From positions 131,058,320 through 131,122,319 of the forward strand of contig BSWB01000003.1 of assembly GCA_033239125.1 (NCBI GenBank): a DNA stretch of 64,000 nt, given 5' to 3'. The notes under the pieces are model-generated. The model saw only the letters and a program-made list of their open reading frames with translations. It was not told the origin of the DNA and ran no database searches. Source of the stretch: Fagopyrum homotropicum. Taxonomy: Eukaryota; Streptophyta; Magnoliopsida; Caryophyllales; Polygonaceae. Shown here piece after piece: positions 32,704 through 44,273 of this stretch. Position numbers and translations under genes: made by a program. Numbering within the stretch: the first letter of the stretch is position 1; each line of letters opens with the position of its first letter.

Positions 32704-32969
32704 CTGAATCTCTAATCCATTTCCATGCTTCCTGGATTCTTCCTTAAGCTCCTGAATGTAGCTCCAATGACTCCTTAGCTCCTTTAGCTCCATTTTGATG
32801 CAAAACGTGCCATTTTACCTACGATTACAACGAAACTTGGTGTAGACCTCGATTCCCGCAAAGGTAGATGAAACAACAATATAATCACATAATATACACC
32901 CATACATGCAGATTATTGAAGATAAAACGTCTGAACAAGTACCCAAATATAGACTATAATTCATGTTAT
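32704..32969 (-). repeat. Family C LTR fragment (first 266 bp of the LTR, inverted)
   Basis: Nearly identical to 51566-51831, the start of the C LTR read on the minus strand, ending at the intact TGATAAC terminus (32969). The left junction with D1 shows a TCCAAA word common to both sequences, suggesting microhomology-mediated joining. Confidence 0.8.
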
Positions 32970-33906
32970 CACTAGTTCTTGCACATCATTTAGGAGTGAT
33001 TAAGGAAATTCATCTTTCTCAACTTCTCATCTTGATCATGTTTTTTGAACACCTCAATTGATATAAAATTTGACCTCTTTTAACCCATCCGAGAATAGGA
33101 GCATGCTAGTGTGTTGATGTGTATGACAAGCAAGTGTGGGGTGAAGTTGTTGATGAAAGAATGTTGTGAATGAAGTGCTGAATTTGTTGTGAAAAGTGTA
33201 GAAAAAAAATATAGGTTTGGGGACTTTGGTTTTGATGACGAGTAACTCGGCACCATTCACATAATCGGGTGTTTGTTCCTTGCCAAAGTCGGATAAACCG
33301 AATGTCCTAATGAGCCTTGGTATGTGTGCCCGGTGTGAGGCACCTCGGAAAAATCTCGAGGTCCGCTAAGCACCAAGGTTTCGGCTTTTGTACACCAATG
33401 CCATTGTCTCAAAAATAAGTGAAAGAAAAAGAAAGTGAAAAAGAAAAGAAAACAAAGAAAAGATGGAGAAAAACATAAACTTGTGGGGGAGTTGACCAAA
33501 AATGAAATTGTGGAGTTAGTTCCTTTCCTGGATTAGCATCACATGACCTAAAAATTCCCACCTAATCACAACATTTCTTGGCCTCTTCTTTCCTAAGTCC
33601 TTGTGACCTAATTGCATGTGTGTCAGACTTAGTGACCTAGATTTGATATACTCATGATCATCTTGACTTCTTCATTTTCACCTTGCATGTGCTTTTGAGT
33701 TAAGTATAATTGTCTTTCCATGCTTTCATTCGTTTGATGCATGATTGCTTGTCCATTGCCTTGAAACATGACTATGAAGGTGATCCAATATTAGAAGCAC
33801 AATTCCAAAAAGATTTTGTGATTTTCTGCATGCATAAATCATGTAATCTCTTAGTCTATAGTTGAGACTTGCTCGGGGACGAGCAAACCTTAAGTATGGG
33901 GTATTT
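32970..33906 (+). mobile_element. 3' internal fragment of a family D-like element
   Basis: Plus-strand Athila-type 3' UTR. Holds the conserved noncoding block (33223-33400), the PPT-proximal hairpin TTGCTC-GGGGAC-GAGCAA (33869-33886) and the polypurine tract TTAAGTATGGGGTATTT (33890-33906) directly before an LTR start. No coding sequence is left. Confidence 0.8.
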
Positions 33907-33916
33907 TGATAACACG
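33907..33916 (+). repeat. First 10 bp of the D LTR, cut by element F
   Basis: TGATAACACG follows the PPT and continues at 44274. The last five bases, ACACG, are the target duplication of element F (33912-33916 and 44269-44273). Confidence 0.9.
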
Positions 33917-36567
33917 TGTAATGTCCGGAATTTTTATTCCGTTTAATTCCGAATCAAATCGGACTTCGAGCCGTTGACGGTTTCCCATTCTATCTAGTAT
34001 TTCTTTCTTCACAAATTTTATCATTTTATGTAGAATTTAATTCACATAAAATGATAAAATTATATCAAGCCCTATTCTTAAAATTATTTATCATCTTATG
34101 TAGAATTTAATTCACATAAAATGATAGAATTATATCAAACCCTAATTCTTATAATTAATTCTTAACGATGACTTTAGACGAGATTTCGACAAAGCTGAGA
34201 CGAGACCATGACAAGGCCATGACACGTTTTGACAAGGCTATGACAAAGCCAAGACAACACTCTCAGCCCACTCCTCCTACTTAATTTCAGCATCTTACGT
34301 AGCCCGCAGCAGCCCCAGCATCCTTTGCAACCCACAGCAGCCCAGCATCGTGCGTAGTCCACAGCAGCCCCATCATCCTTTGCAACCTACAACAGCCCAG
34401 CACCCTGCGTAGCCCACAGCAGCCCCAACATCCTTTGCAACCCACAGCAGCCCACAACAGCCTACAACAGCCAGTGCCAGCACCAGCCCAGGAAGGTGAT
34501 GGGCCTGTTGCTTTCAATTCTCGTAGCCCAGGAGTACAAACGCAGGATTCAGCCGCTCTTCTGCCTCTTGTGAATGCTGAACTGTAACGGCTGAAATCAA
34601 TACTCTCCCTTGATGCCCTTAATTCACGTAACAGCTAAGGAGTGGGAGAAACCGCTTGCCATTTACGTCTGAAAATCCTCCCTCTTGCCTTCTTCACTGC
34701 TGCGTACAGAAGATCGACATTCACGTTTAGAGAGGAGTAATACCACCAAGGTCCCAACAGCAAGAACACTCCAGCGGCTGAGCCTCAAGCAGTGCAGTCC
34801 CATTTGAAAGCTTCTCTCTGCATAAGTGAGTCTAATAACAATTCTCCTTACCCTATGTGCGCTAGGATTGGCTACTAATCGTGTCTTCTTTGTGCTGAAG
34901 ACTCAAGTCTTCTTGATCAAGCGTACAACCAGCTTCGTCTTGGCCCTGTCGTCAGAGGATTCCGAAGCCAAGGTCAGGTGGAGATCGTTGGTGTACGATT
35001 TCTTCAACAACTTGCAAGTAGTGAGTAAGCACTTCCGTCTTTTCCTTTTGACAGTGATGTCTTCTATTATAAGACCCGTTAGGATAGATTGGAGTGAGTG
35101 TTCTGGATAGGAGAGAATAAGGGACTGCTGTAAAGGAATTATTTTAATTGTTTCTTTCAGTTTTGAAGTTGAAGATTACCCACTGTTGTGAATCAATGTT
35201 AAAGAGTTTCGTAGAAGATTCACCGTTGAAATTTTAATAGATAATATGTAGATATAAGTAGTTTACAATGGTAAAATTTGAGAAGAAATGAACGGTCGGA
35301 TTGAGAGTTATAGGGTCTCAAAGTGGAGGAGTTGAGCTGATTTTTCCAGCATTGAATTTTCCAGCATTGAATTTCCAGCATTGAATTTCTCCTATGAGTA
35401 GATTAGATATCATAGATAATTTAGAAATTTATTTTAGAATTTTTACAAGTTTATTTTAATTTCATATTTGAAGCTGTAGTTGGACCTTAGTGACTTTTCG
35501 GGAAATAGAAAATGGGTAGTTTTTATAGTTGTTACCTAAAATCATCCTAGGGAGTAGAATATGATTAGTTAGCCTCAAGTAAGAATTTAGGTACATATTA
35601 CGGGTTTTTGGAAGTTTTGGGACCAAGGGTAAAATAGTCAATTTACCTTAAATAAACACTGTAATAACTTCTGCACATAGAATCGTACATCTTAGGAGTT
35701 TTAGACTTCTAAGTATCCAAGGAAAAGTGTTGAACTACGTGCCTCCTTTGATAGGCAACTGAGTTCCTGCAGTTACTGATTGAGTGTTTTTAAGAGAGAC
35801 GAGATTTGATTCTGGTAAGCCCACTGACTTACTTAGCTGGCTTCTTGCATGTGTGTGAGGTGTATGAGTGGTGTTTGATAGTTAAGATAAAAAACAAAAC
35901 TGGAATAGGCCGACTGTAGTATATTGTATAATTGACCCAAGTGTATGATAACGGGTCGTGACATCATCTGCTTAGCTCTTGCGAGAGTCTAGTTTGTTCC
36001 CTGCGACCAGCCCAGTCGGGTAGACGGTCACATGCATTAGTACCATTCCGCGTTGGTAAACGGGGACAGAGGCGAGGTTTGGAAAACCCTCGTGTCACAA
36101 AATAAGTATCATTAGTAATGACGTATCACTTAATTAAAGATAATAAAAAGGAATGAGTGTTGCATGTTGATTGCGTATGTTGTGTGTTTGTGCTTCTACC
36201 TTTATACTTATGCATAGAATATTAGCTAACGGTTTTATACCGCTTGTAGATGTCTTGCAGGTTAGGGAGGCGATCGAGTGATCCGGCGGTAGTGGGCAGC
36301 CGGGGTTCCGTACATTATAGGACGGGACTGTTATATTTTATTTTATGACTATTGAGACTGATGTTGGTATTTTCGGTTTTGAGACTTGGCTGTATTGTTT
36401 TCAGATTTGGATTGTTATTTCGCTCATGTTATAAAACTCTATGTTTTTCCTTTTTATTTGTGCCGTGTTGTAAGGTCCGATGAAGTTGTTGCCAGGCTAA
36501 GGGCCGGGACCCATTGTGAGGTCCCAGCTCGTAGCATTTCGAGTCCTCTAGGATTCGGGGTGTTACA
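33917..36567 (+). repeat. 5' LTR of element F (2651 bp)
   Basis: TGTAATGTCC to GTGTTACA. Holds a tandem repeat (34300-34477) in a segment of about 550 bp (34133-34683) missing from the 3' LTR. A 95-codon frame (34826-35110) recurs in the 3' LTR and is not considered a gene. Confidence 0.93.
34300..34477 (+). repeat. Tandem repeat in 5' LTR of F, unit about 50 bp
   Basis: Imperfect units built from CAGCCCCAGCATCCTTTGCA and CCACAGCAGCCCAGCA, about three copies. Gives meaningless Cys/Gly-rich frames on the minus strand. The 3' LTR lacks it. Confidence 0.8.
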
Positions 36568-36570
36568 ATG

Positions 36571-36589
36571 TGGTATCAGAGTCTAGGTT
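36571..36589 (+). other. Primer binding site of F (tRNA-iMet)
   Basis: TGGTATCAGAGTCTAGGTT, three bases after the LTR end, matches the standard initiator-methionine primer site. Confidence 0.9.
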
Positions 36590-36884
36590 GGCAACAACGG
36601 CACTCGTCATCTTCAAAAAGGCCGAATAAACAAATAAACGGAAACCGCAAGGGTTCCGAACTTTTAAAATGATTTTTTTTTCCAAACCATGAGCATAAAC
36701 GGGTTGGGATAGAATGCACAGACCACCACTACCTCCGCTAAACTCGATAACATAGTTTATTGGACTTTTGTTATAACTTGTAATTTTAGTAACATTGTGG
36801 CCTTTAGAAGTGACCTAAAGTAATAAGATAGTTATGTCCTTATTAGGAACTAAAGTAGTCTTATATTGATCACGTCTCTACCAG

Positions 36885-39800
36885 ATGGCACGTACGAGAG
36901 CGACAGCTTACGTTGGAGGAGGTGAGGGCCGACCTCCCCTTCCTCATGGAGCTCCAAGACAGGGACGTGTGGGCAAGCCTCAGAGGGGCCGAGGTCGAGC
37001 ACGTGTCCCTGTTGTAGATCCGCCAACTGTGGATGTACCTGTTGAGGAGGAGGCCGAGAGTATTGTTCCAGAGGTTAGGGATGAGACTGCTACTAGGTCC
37101 GGAGTACGGAGTGCAAGACCTGTTGATTCTGGCCGCGTATCGATTGGAGCATCGGAGTATCGAGCTTATGTCCAGCAGGTGCAAGAGGCATACAGGGCCG
37201 GAGCACCACCTCCAGCACCACCAGTGCCAGCTAGGTCAGCAGAGGTCTCCCAGAGGGTGACTCAGGTGGTAGTTCCACCGGTGGTAGCTGCACCAGTGAG
37301 GGTTGTTGAGATGACCGAGTGAGAGACGAGCTGAGAGTACCGAGACCAGATGAATGGTTGAAGACATTCAACCATCAGCGAGTTCCCACCTTCGACGGGA
37401 ACGTTGGACTTGAGGTGGAACATTGGATCAGTCATGTGGAGTCAGCGCTAGAGGCGATTCGCTGCCTTGAGAGTCGTAAGGTGGAGCTGGTTCAGACATT
37501 GTTTAGGGACCAGGCACAGTACTGGTGGAGGACAGTGAGGAGCGGAGTGTCCCGATTTGAGTAGTTGCTGAGTCTCGTGAGAGAGACCTTTTGTCCTACC
37601 TCACTGAGAAGGGACCGAGTGCAGGACTTCTTGGAGGCAGGTTTTGAGGATGTTCCGATAGCTGAGGCTATTAGGAGGTTCCGGGAGGAGCTGTCACTGT
37701 TGGGTCCTTCTGCACCACCTGTGGACCAGCACGTGTATCTGTTCTCCCGGAGGCTGAGGGAGACTACCCGCTCCTATCTAGCAGGGTTCCGCTGTGATTC
37801 CTTAGCTGATTATCAGAATCGGGCTTCAGCGTATGAGAGGGACCGACTGGGTCACAGGAGAGCTATGCAGTCTGGAGGGTCAGACAAGAGATAGAGGACC
37901 GGACCAGTCAACACTGGAGTAGGAAGGTCAGGTCATAGGCGTGGTCAGTCCCAGGGCCGTTCTAGTTACTAGGTGGTACCGCCGATGGGATCTAGAGTAC
38001 GTCAGTGCTACAACTGTGGGAAGCAGGGACACATTAAGCCGGAGTGTAGGAGGCCACCAGTTACATGTTTTACTTGCGGCCAGCTGGGACACAAGGCTAC
38101 CTTCTGCCGACAGGGCAATGTAACATCACAGCAGGGATCCTAACCTGTTGGTACCCTAGGAGGAGGACAGAGGCATTCTCAGTATCAGGCTTGGGGTCAG
38201 TAGCAGCGGGCTCCTGGTCAGGCATATTCACAGGGTTCTGCTCAGATTCCAGCTAGAGGTAGAGGGCGTGGTGGGGGCACTTCAGAGACTAGGGGTACTC
38301 AGGCTCGAGTCTTTGAGTTGAGGAGTGCCGTAGATCCAACAACGCCCGCAGCCACACGTATTATAACAATTCATGGCTTTCCAGTCCGAGTACTTTTTGA
38401 TACAGGTGCGACGCACTCTTTCATATCTGATGATTGCATAGATAGGTTGACCTTAGATACAGTAGAGGGGGAACCTTTCCTTATCAGGTTACCCGATGGG
38501 AGTAGGGTTCGTGGTACTCGGGAGATTCACGATTGTCCTATCCACTTGGGAGGTCATGACTAGCTAGCCGACTTTCACGTCATGCACTTAGTGCATGAAG
38601 AAGTCATACTCGGAATGGACTGGATAGACCGCCATAGAGCTGTTTTGGATGTCAGGAGGAGGAAAGTGACGGTCACTACGGAGTCTGGGCAGGAGGAAGT
38701 CTTTCGAGGGTGGGACCTCAGAAAGATAGGGACAGTCATTAGTGTGGTCCGAGCCGCAAAGCTCATAGGTCAGGGATGTGAGGCCTTCTGGTGTTACGCC
38801 ATGAAGGAGGAGACGAGTTCATCATTAGCAGAGACCCCGGTAGCTTGTGAGTTCGAGGATGTCTTTGGCGAGCCGCCTGGCTTACCACCGCAGAGGAGCG
38901 TAGATTTTGGGATTGAGTTGGAGCCCGGCACGAGGCCGATCTCCAAGGCTCCATACCGCATGGCACCAGTCGAGATGCTTGAGCTTAAGAAGCAACTCGA
39001 GGATTTGGTAGAGAAGGGATTCATCCGACCCAGTGTGTCTCCGTGGGGTGCACCAGTCCTCTTCGTCAAGAAGAAGGACGGATCCATGAGGCTTTGTATC
39101 GACTATCGAGAGTTGAACAAAGTCACCGTCAAGAACAAGTACCCGTTGCCGTGTATTGATGATTTGTTGGATCAGTTACAGTGAGCTACGGTGTTTTCAC
39201 GTATTAACTTGAGGTCAGGATATCATCAACTGAGAGTACGGGAAGAGGACATACCGAAGACAACATTTCGGACCAGATACGGTCATTATGAGTTCGTGGT
39301 GATACCTTTCGGGCTCACCAATGCTCCTGCTGTCTTCATGGAGTTGATGAATGGCATCTTCATTGACTTCTTAGATCAGTTTGTGGTAGTTTTCATCGAC
39401 GACATCTTGGTATACTCCCGGAGTAGGGAGGACCACGCCGGACACCTGAGGACGGTGTTGCGGGTTTTACAAGATAGAGAGCTCTATGCTAAGCTCTCTA
39501 AGTGTGAGTTCTGGATGCCTAAGGTTGCCTTCCTTGGCCACATTGTCTCTGCCGAAGGAATCAAGGTGGACCCGGCAAAGATAGAGTCAGTTGCATAATG
39601 GCCGCCCCCTAAGACGGTCAAGGAGGTACGCAGTTTTCTAGGTCTGGCCGGATACTACCGTAGGTTTGTGAAGGGTTTTTCTGTGATTGCCAGGCCACTC
39701 ACTTCCTTGTTAAGGAAGTCCATCAGATTTGCATGGACCGAGCCCTGTCAGCGGAGCTTTGAGGAGCTGAAGGAGAGATTGACTTCTGCTCCGGTGCTAG

Positions 39801-41785
39801 CACAACCAGAGGGCGTTGAGGACTTCGTCGTTTACAGTGATGCATCCAAGATAGGCTTGGGATGAGTCCTGATGCAGAGGGGTAGGGTCATTGCGTATGC
39901 GTCTCGACTGCTGAAGACGTATGAGGAGAATTACCCTACTCACGACCTTGAGCTAGCTGTAGTCATTCATGCCTTGAAGATCTGGCGTCATTACCTCTAA
40001 GGGGCCACCTGTCAGATATTCACAGACCACAAGAGTCTGAAGTACATATTCACTCAGCGGGAGTTGAATAACCGCCAGAGGAGATGGCTAGAGTTGATTA
40101 AGGATTTTGACTTAGAGATCCTTTATCATCCGGGAAAGGCGAATGTAGTCACCGATGCCCTTAGTAGGAGGACACCTCACAAGGCCGCGATTGCTAGACT
40201 GACTGTTCAGAACCAGTTGCAGCGAGATTTGATTTGGTTGGAGGTAGACATCCGGTTTCCAGATATTGACAGGCAATTGTCAGCGTTATAAGTTTCACCG
40301 GATCTGACGGAAGATATCCGGCAGAAATAGGAGGGTTGTCCAGCACTGACGAGGATCAGGGATAGGATATCCAGAGGTGAGGCACCACAGTTTATGGTGG
40401 GTGCAGATGGGATTTTGAGGCGCCTGGAGCGCATATGTGTACCCTCTGACAGAGAGTTGAGGCAGCGTATACTGCAGGAGGCCCATTCTACACCTTACTC
40501 CGTCTACCCCGGCGCGAGTAAGATGTATCAGGATATACGACGATCTTATTGGTGGGGCGGGCTCAAGCCCGACGTGGCTAGATATGTAGCCCAGTGTGCG
40601 ACCTGTCAACAGGTCAAGATTGAGCACCACAGGCCCGGAGGAGAGCTCTAACCACTTCCGATTTCACAGTGGAAGTGGGAGGACATTTCCATGGACTTCG
40701 TTATTGGCCTGAGGTTGAGTAGAGGCTTTGATGCGATATGGGTTGTAGTGGATCGGTTGACGAAGACGGCACGATTCATTCCTATTAAGGAAACCTGGTC
40801 GGTGTCTCGTTTAGCCGAGGAGTTTACCCGACAGATTGTGAGGTTCCATGGAGTGCCGAGGACGATCATTTCAAATAGGGATGGGCGTTTTACCGCGAGG
40901 TTTTGGCAGCAGGTACACGCCGCCTTAGGGACGAGCTTACAGTTCACCACGTCATACCATCCTCAGACGGACGGGCAGTCTGAGAGGACTATTCAGACCC
41001 TTGAGGACATGTTGATGGCGTGTGTGCTTGATTGGGGGCAGGTATGGCCCGACCACCTCCCTTTTGTGGAGTTTTCTTATAACAATAGTTGGCACGCGAC
41101 TATTGGGATGGCTCCTTACGAGGCACTATATGGGCGGAGGTGTCGTACACCTTTGTGTTGGGATGAGCCTGGGAGGATGAGTGGTGTAGCACCCGAGCAG
41201 GTGCAGGATGAGATGGCTCGGGTAGCATTGATCCGAGAGCGGATGTTGACCGCACAGAGCCGTCAGAGATCTTATGCTGATAAGAGGCGCAGGCCTCTGG
41301 AGTTCAAGGTCGGCGCCCAGGTATGGTTGAAGGTGTCACCGACAAGGGGTGTTCGACATTTCGGCATTAAAGGGAAGTTAAGTCCCCGATATGTCGGGCC
41401 CTTGGAGATCCTAGAGCGGATAGGAGAAGTGGCCTATAGATTGGCATTGCCACCCTGATTGGAGGAAGTCCATCCAGTTTTCCATGTGTCTCAGTTGAAA
41501 GAGTATGTGCACAACCCGAGACACAAAGTGAGCCATGACGACTTAGTGGTCGAGCCGGATGATACATTTCCTGAGCACCCGATAGCAGTTTTGGAGAGAG
41601 GTATAAGACGCCTTCGATCGAAAGTAATACCCATGTTGAGAGTACAGTGGTCGAGACGAGGGATTGATGAGGCCACTTGGGAGACGGAGAATAGTATCCA
41701 GCGGAATTATCCCGAGTTTTATGCGGATCTAGAGACGTCTATAGGACCGTCAGGTAGTTCTACATCCTTGTTTGGTTACTTTTAG
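36885..41785 (+). pseudogene. Gag-pol of Tekay-type chromovirus, 14 internal stops
   Basis: Starts at ATG 36885. One frame change lies near 37310; from there to the stop at 41783 everything is in one frame. Domains: gag (37319-37894), two CCHC zinc knuckles CYNCGKQGHIKPEC and CFTCGQLGHKATFC (about 38006-38110), protease with FDTGATHSF (38390s), RT with FIDDILVYS (39390s), RNase H (39790-40170), integrase zinc region (40440-40610), integrase core (40691-41150) and a chromodomain-like end (41575-41730). In-frame stops start at 37562, 37892, 37970, 38141, 38201, 38561, 39182, 39596, 39863, 39998, 40289, 40328, 40649 and 41456. Many sit where related proteins have Gln, as C-to-T changes would give. 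Inactive. Confidence 0.92.
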
Positions 41786-41896
41786 TGATTGTATGTGTGA
41801 TATGTTTGATGTGCTTGTGTGTGAACCATAGGTGTCTTGATGTAGTAACTTGTTACTCATAGGGCTTGCTTACATTTTATGATCTTGGGAACTACC

Positions 41897-42103
41897 CTAA
41901 GTTTCGGGACGAAACTTATTTTTGAGGGGGATCTGATGTAACGACCAGTTTTTTTTCGTTATGCTCTGATAAGGTTAGAGAAGTTTAGAAAAGGAAATTA
42001 AATTTTTAGTGAGACTAGGACATACCAGTTTATTTATGGAAGTCGTTTAATTAAGTACCTTGTCCTAAGTTTTGGGACGAAACTTATTTTAAGGGGGTAC
42101 TGA
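41897..42103 (+). promoter_or_regulatory. Duplicated PPT region of element F
   Basis: Two PPT modules in tandem. First: AAGTTTC-GGGAC-GAAACTT, then TTTTTGAGGGGGATC and TGATGTAACGACC (41899-41946). Second: AAGTTTT-GGGAC-GAAACTT, then TTTTAAGGGGGTAC and the true LTR start (42067-42104). About 160 bp between may be the first part of another LTR. The hairpin loop GGGAC is the same as in the Athila-type elements. Confidence 0.8.
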
Positions 42104-44268
42104 TGTAATGTCCGGAATTTTTATTCCGTTTAATTCCGAATCAAATCGGACTTCGAGCCGTTGACGGTTTCCCATTCTATCTAGTATTTCTTTCTTCACA
42201 AATTTTATCATTTTATGTAGAATTTAATTCACATAAAATGATAAAATTATATCAAGCCCTATTTTTAAAATTATTTATCATCTTATGTAGAATTTAATTC
42301 ACATAAAATGATAAAATTATATCTTGCCTTCTTCACTGCTGCATACAGAAGATCGACATTCACGTTCAGAGAGGAGTAATACCACCAAGGTCCCAACAGC
42401 AAGAACACTCCAGCGGTTGATCCTCAAGCAGTGCAGTCCCATTTGAAAGCTTCTCTTTGCATAGGTGAGTCTAATAACAATTCTCCTTACCCTATGTGCG
42501 CTAGGATTGGCTACTAATCGTGTCTTCTTTGTGCTGAAGACTCGAGTCTTCTTGATCAAGCGTACAACAACCAGCTTCGTCTTGACCATGTCGTCAGAGG
42601 ATTCCGAAGCCAAGGTCAGGTGGAGATCGTTGGTGTACGGTCTCTTCAACAACTTGCAAGTAGTGAGTAAGCACTTCCGTCTTTTCCTTTTGACAGCGAT
42701 GTCTTCTATTATAAGACCCGTTAGGATAGATTGGAGTGAGTGTTTTGGATAGGAGAGAATAAGGGACTGCTGGAAAGGAATTATTTTAATTGTTTCTTTC
42801 AGTTTTGAAGTTGAAGATTACCCACTGTTGTGAATCAATGTTAAAGAGTTTCGTAGAAGATCCACCGTTGAAATTTTAATAGATAATAGGTAGATATAAG
42901 TAGTTTACAGTGGTAAAATTTGAGAAGAAATGAACGGTCGGATTGAGAGTTATAGGGTCTCAAAGTGGAGGAGTTGAGCTGATTTTTCCAGCATTGAATT
43001 TTGACTAAGTATAGGAACGTTTTAGTGTTATAGCCAACTTTAAAGATTTTTGTAGCATTAACGATTGGACAGTTTTTAGAAATTCTTTCTCCTATGAGTA
43101 GATTAGATATCATAGATAATTTAGAAATTTATTTTAGAATTTTTTCAAGTTTATTTTAATTTCATATTTGAAGCTATAGTTGGACCTTAGTGACTTTTCG
43201 GGAAATAGAAAATGGGTAGTTTTTATAGTTGTTAACTAAAATCATCCTAGGGAGTAGAATATGATTAGTTAGCCTCAAGTAAGAATTTGGGTACATATTA
43301 CGGGTTTTTGGAAGTCTCGGGACCAAGGGTAAAATAATCAATTTACCTTAAATAAACATTGTAATAACTTCTGCACATAGAATCGTACATCTTAAGAGTT
43401 TTAGACTTCAAAGTATCCAAGGAAAAGTGTTGACCCACGTGCCTCCTTTGACAGGCAACTGAGTTCCTGCAGTTACTGATTGAGTGTTGTTAAGAGAGAC
43501 GAGATTTGATTCTGGTAAGCCCAGTGACTTACTTCGCTGGCTTCTTGCATGTGTGTGAGGTGTATGAGTGGTGTTTGATAGTTAAGATAAATAACGAAAC
43601 CAGAATAGGCCGACTGTAGTATATTGTATAATTGACCCAAGTGTATGATAACGGGTCGTGACATCATCTGCCTAGCTCTTGCGATAGTCTAGGAGGTTCC
43701 TTGCGACCAGCCCAGTCGGGTAGACGGTCACATGCATTAGTACCATTCCGCGTTGGTAAAAAGGGGACATGGGCGAGGTTTGGGAATCCCTCGTGTCACA
43801 AAATAAGTATCATTAGTAATGACGTATCACTTAATTAAAGATAATAAAAAGGAATGAGTGTTGCATGCTGCTTGCGTATGTTGTGTGTTTGTGCTTCTAC
43901 TTTTATACTTATGCATAGAATGTTAGCTAACGGTTTTATACCGCTTGTAGATGCCTTGCAGGTTAAGGAGGCGATCGAGTGATCCGGCGGTAGTGGGCAG
44001 CCGGGGTTCCGTGCATTATAGGACGGGAATGTTATATTTTATTTTATGACTATTGAGACTGATGTTGGTATTTTCGGTTTTAAGACTTGGCTGTATTGTT
44101 TTCAGATTTGGATTGTTATTTCGCTCATGTTATAAAACTCTATGTTTTGCCTTTTTATTTGTGCCGTGTTGTAAGGTCCGATGAAGTTGTTGTCAGGCTA
44201 AGGGCCGGGACCCATTGTGAGGTCCCAGCTCGTAACATTTCGAGTCCTCTAGGATTCGGGGTGTTACA
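42104..44268 (+). repeat. 3' LTR of element F (2165 bp)
   Basis: Matches the 5' LTR but lacks about 550 bp (after 42322). It keeps about 60 bp near 43000-43080 that the 5' LTR has lost. Ends GTGTTACA before the target duplication ACACG. Confidence 0.93.
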
Positions 44269-44273
44269 ACACG

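Larger units (their letters stand above)
33917..44268 (+). mobile_element. Del/Tekay-type Ty3/gypsy chromovirus F, defective
   Basis: Complete structure: 5' LTR, tRNA-iMet PBS, gag-pol with chromodomain-like end, PPT, 3' LTR. LTR ends TGTAA and TTACA; target duplication ACACG on both sides. LTRs differ by roughly 2 percent where compared by eye, plus indels. Gag-pol carries 14 in-frame stops. Confidence 0.95.

Noticed and set aside
34174..34517. Cys/Gly/Leu-rich minus-strand frames
   Set aside because: Produced by the CAGCCC tandem repeat in the F LTR.
34826..35110. About 95-codon frame, repeated at 42465-42752
   Set aside because: Both copies are in the LTRs of element F; conservation follows from LTR identity, not coding selection.
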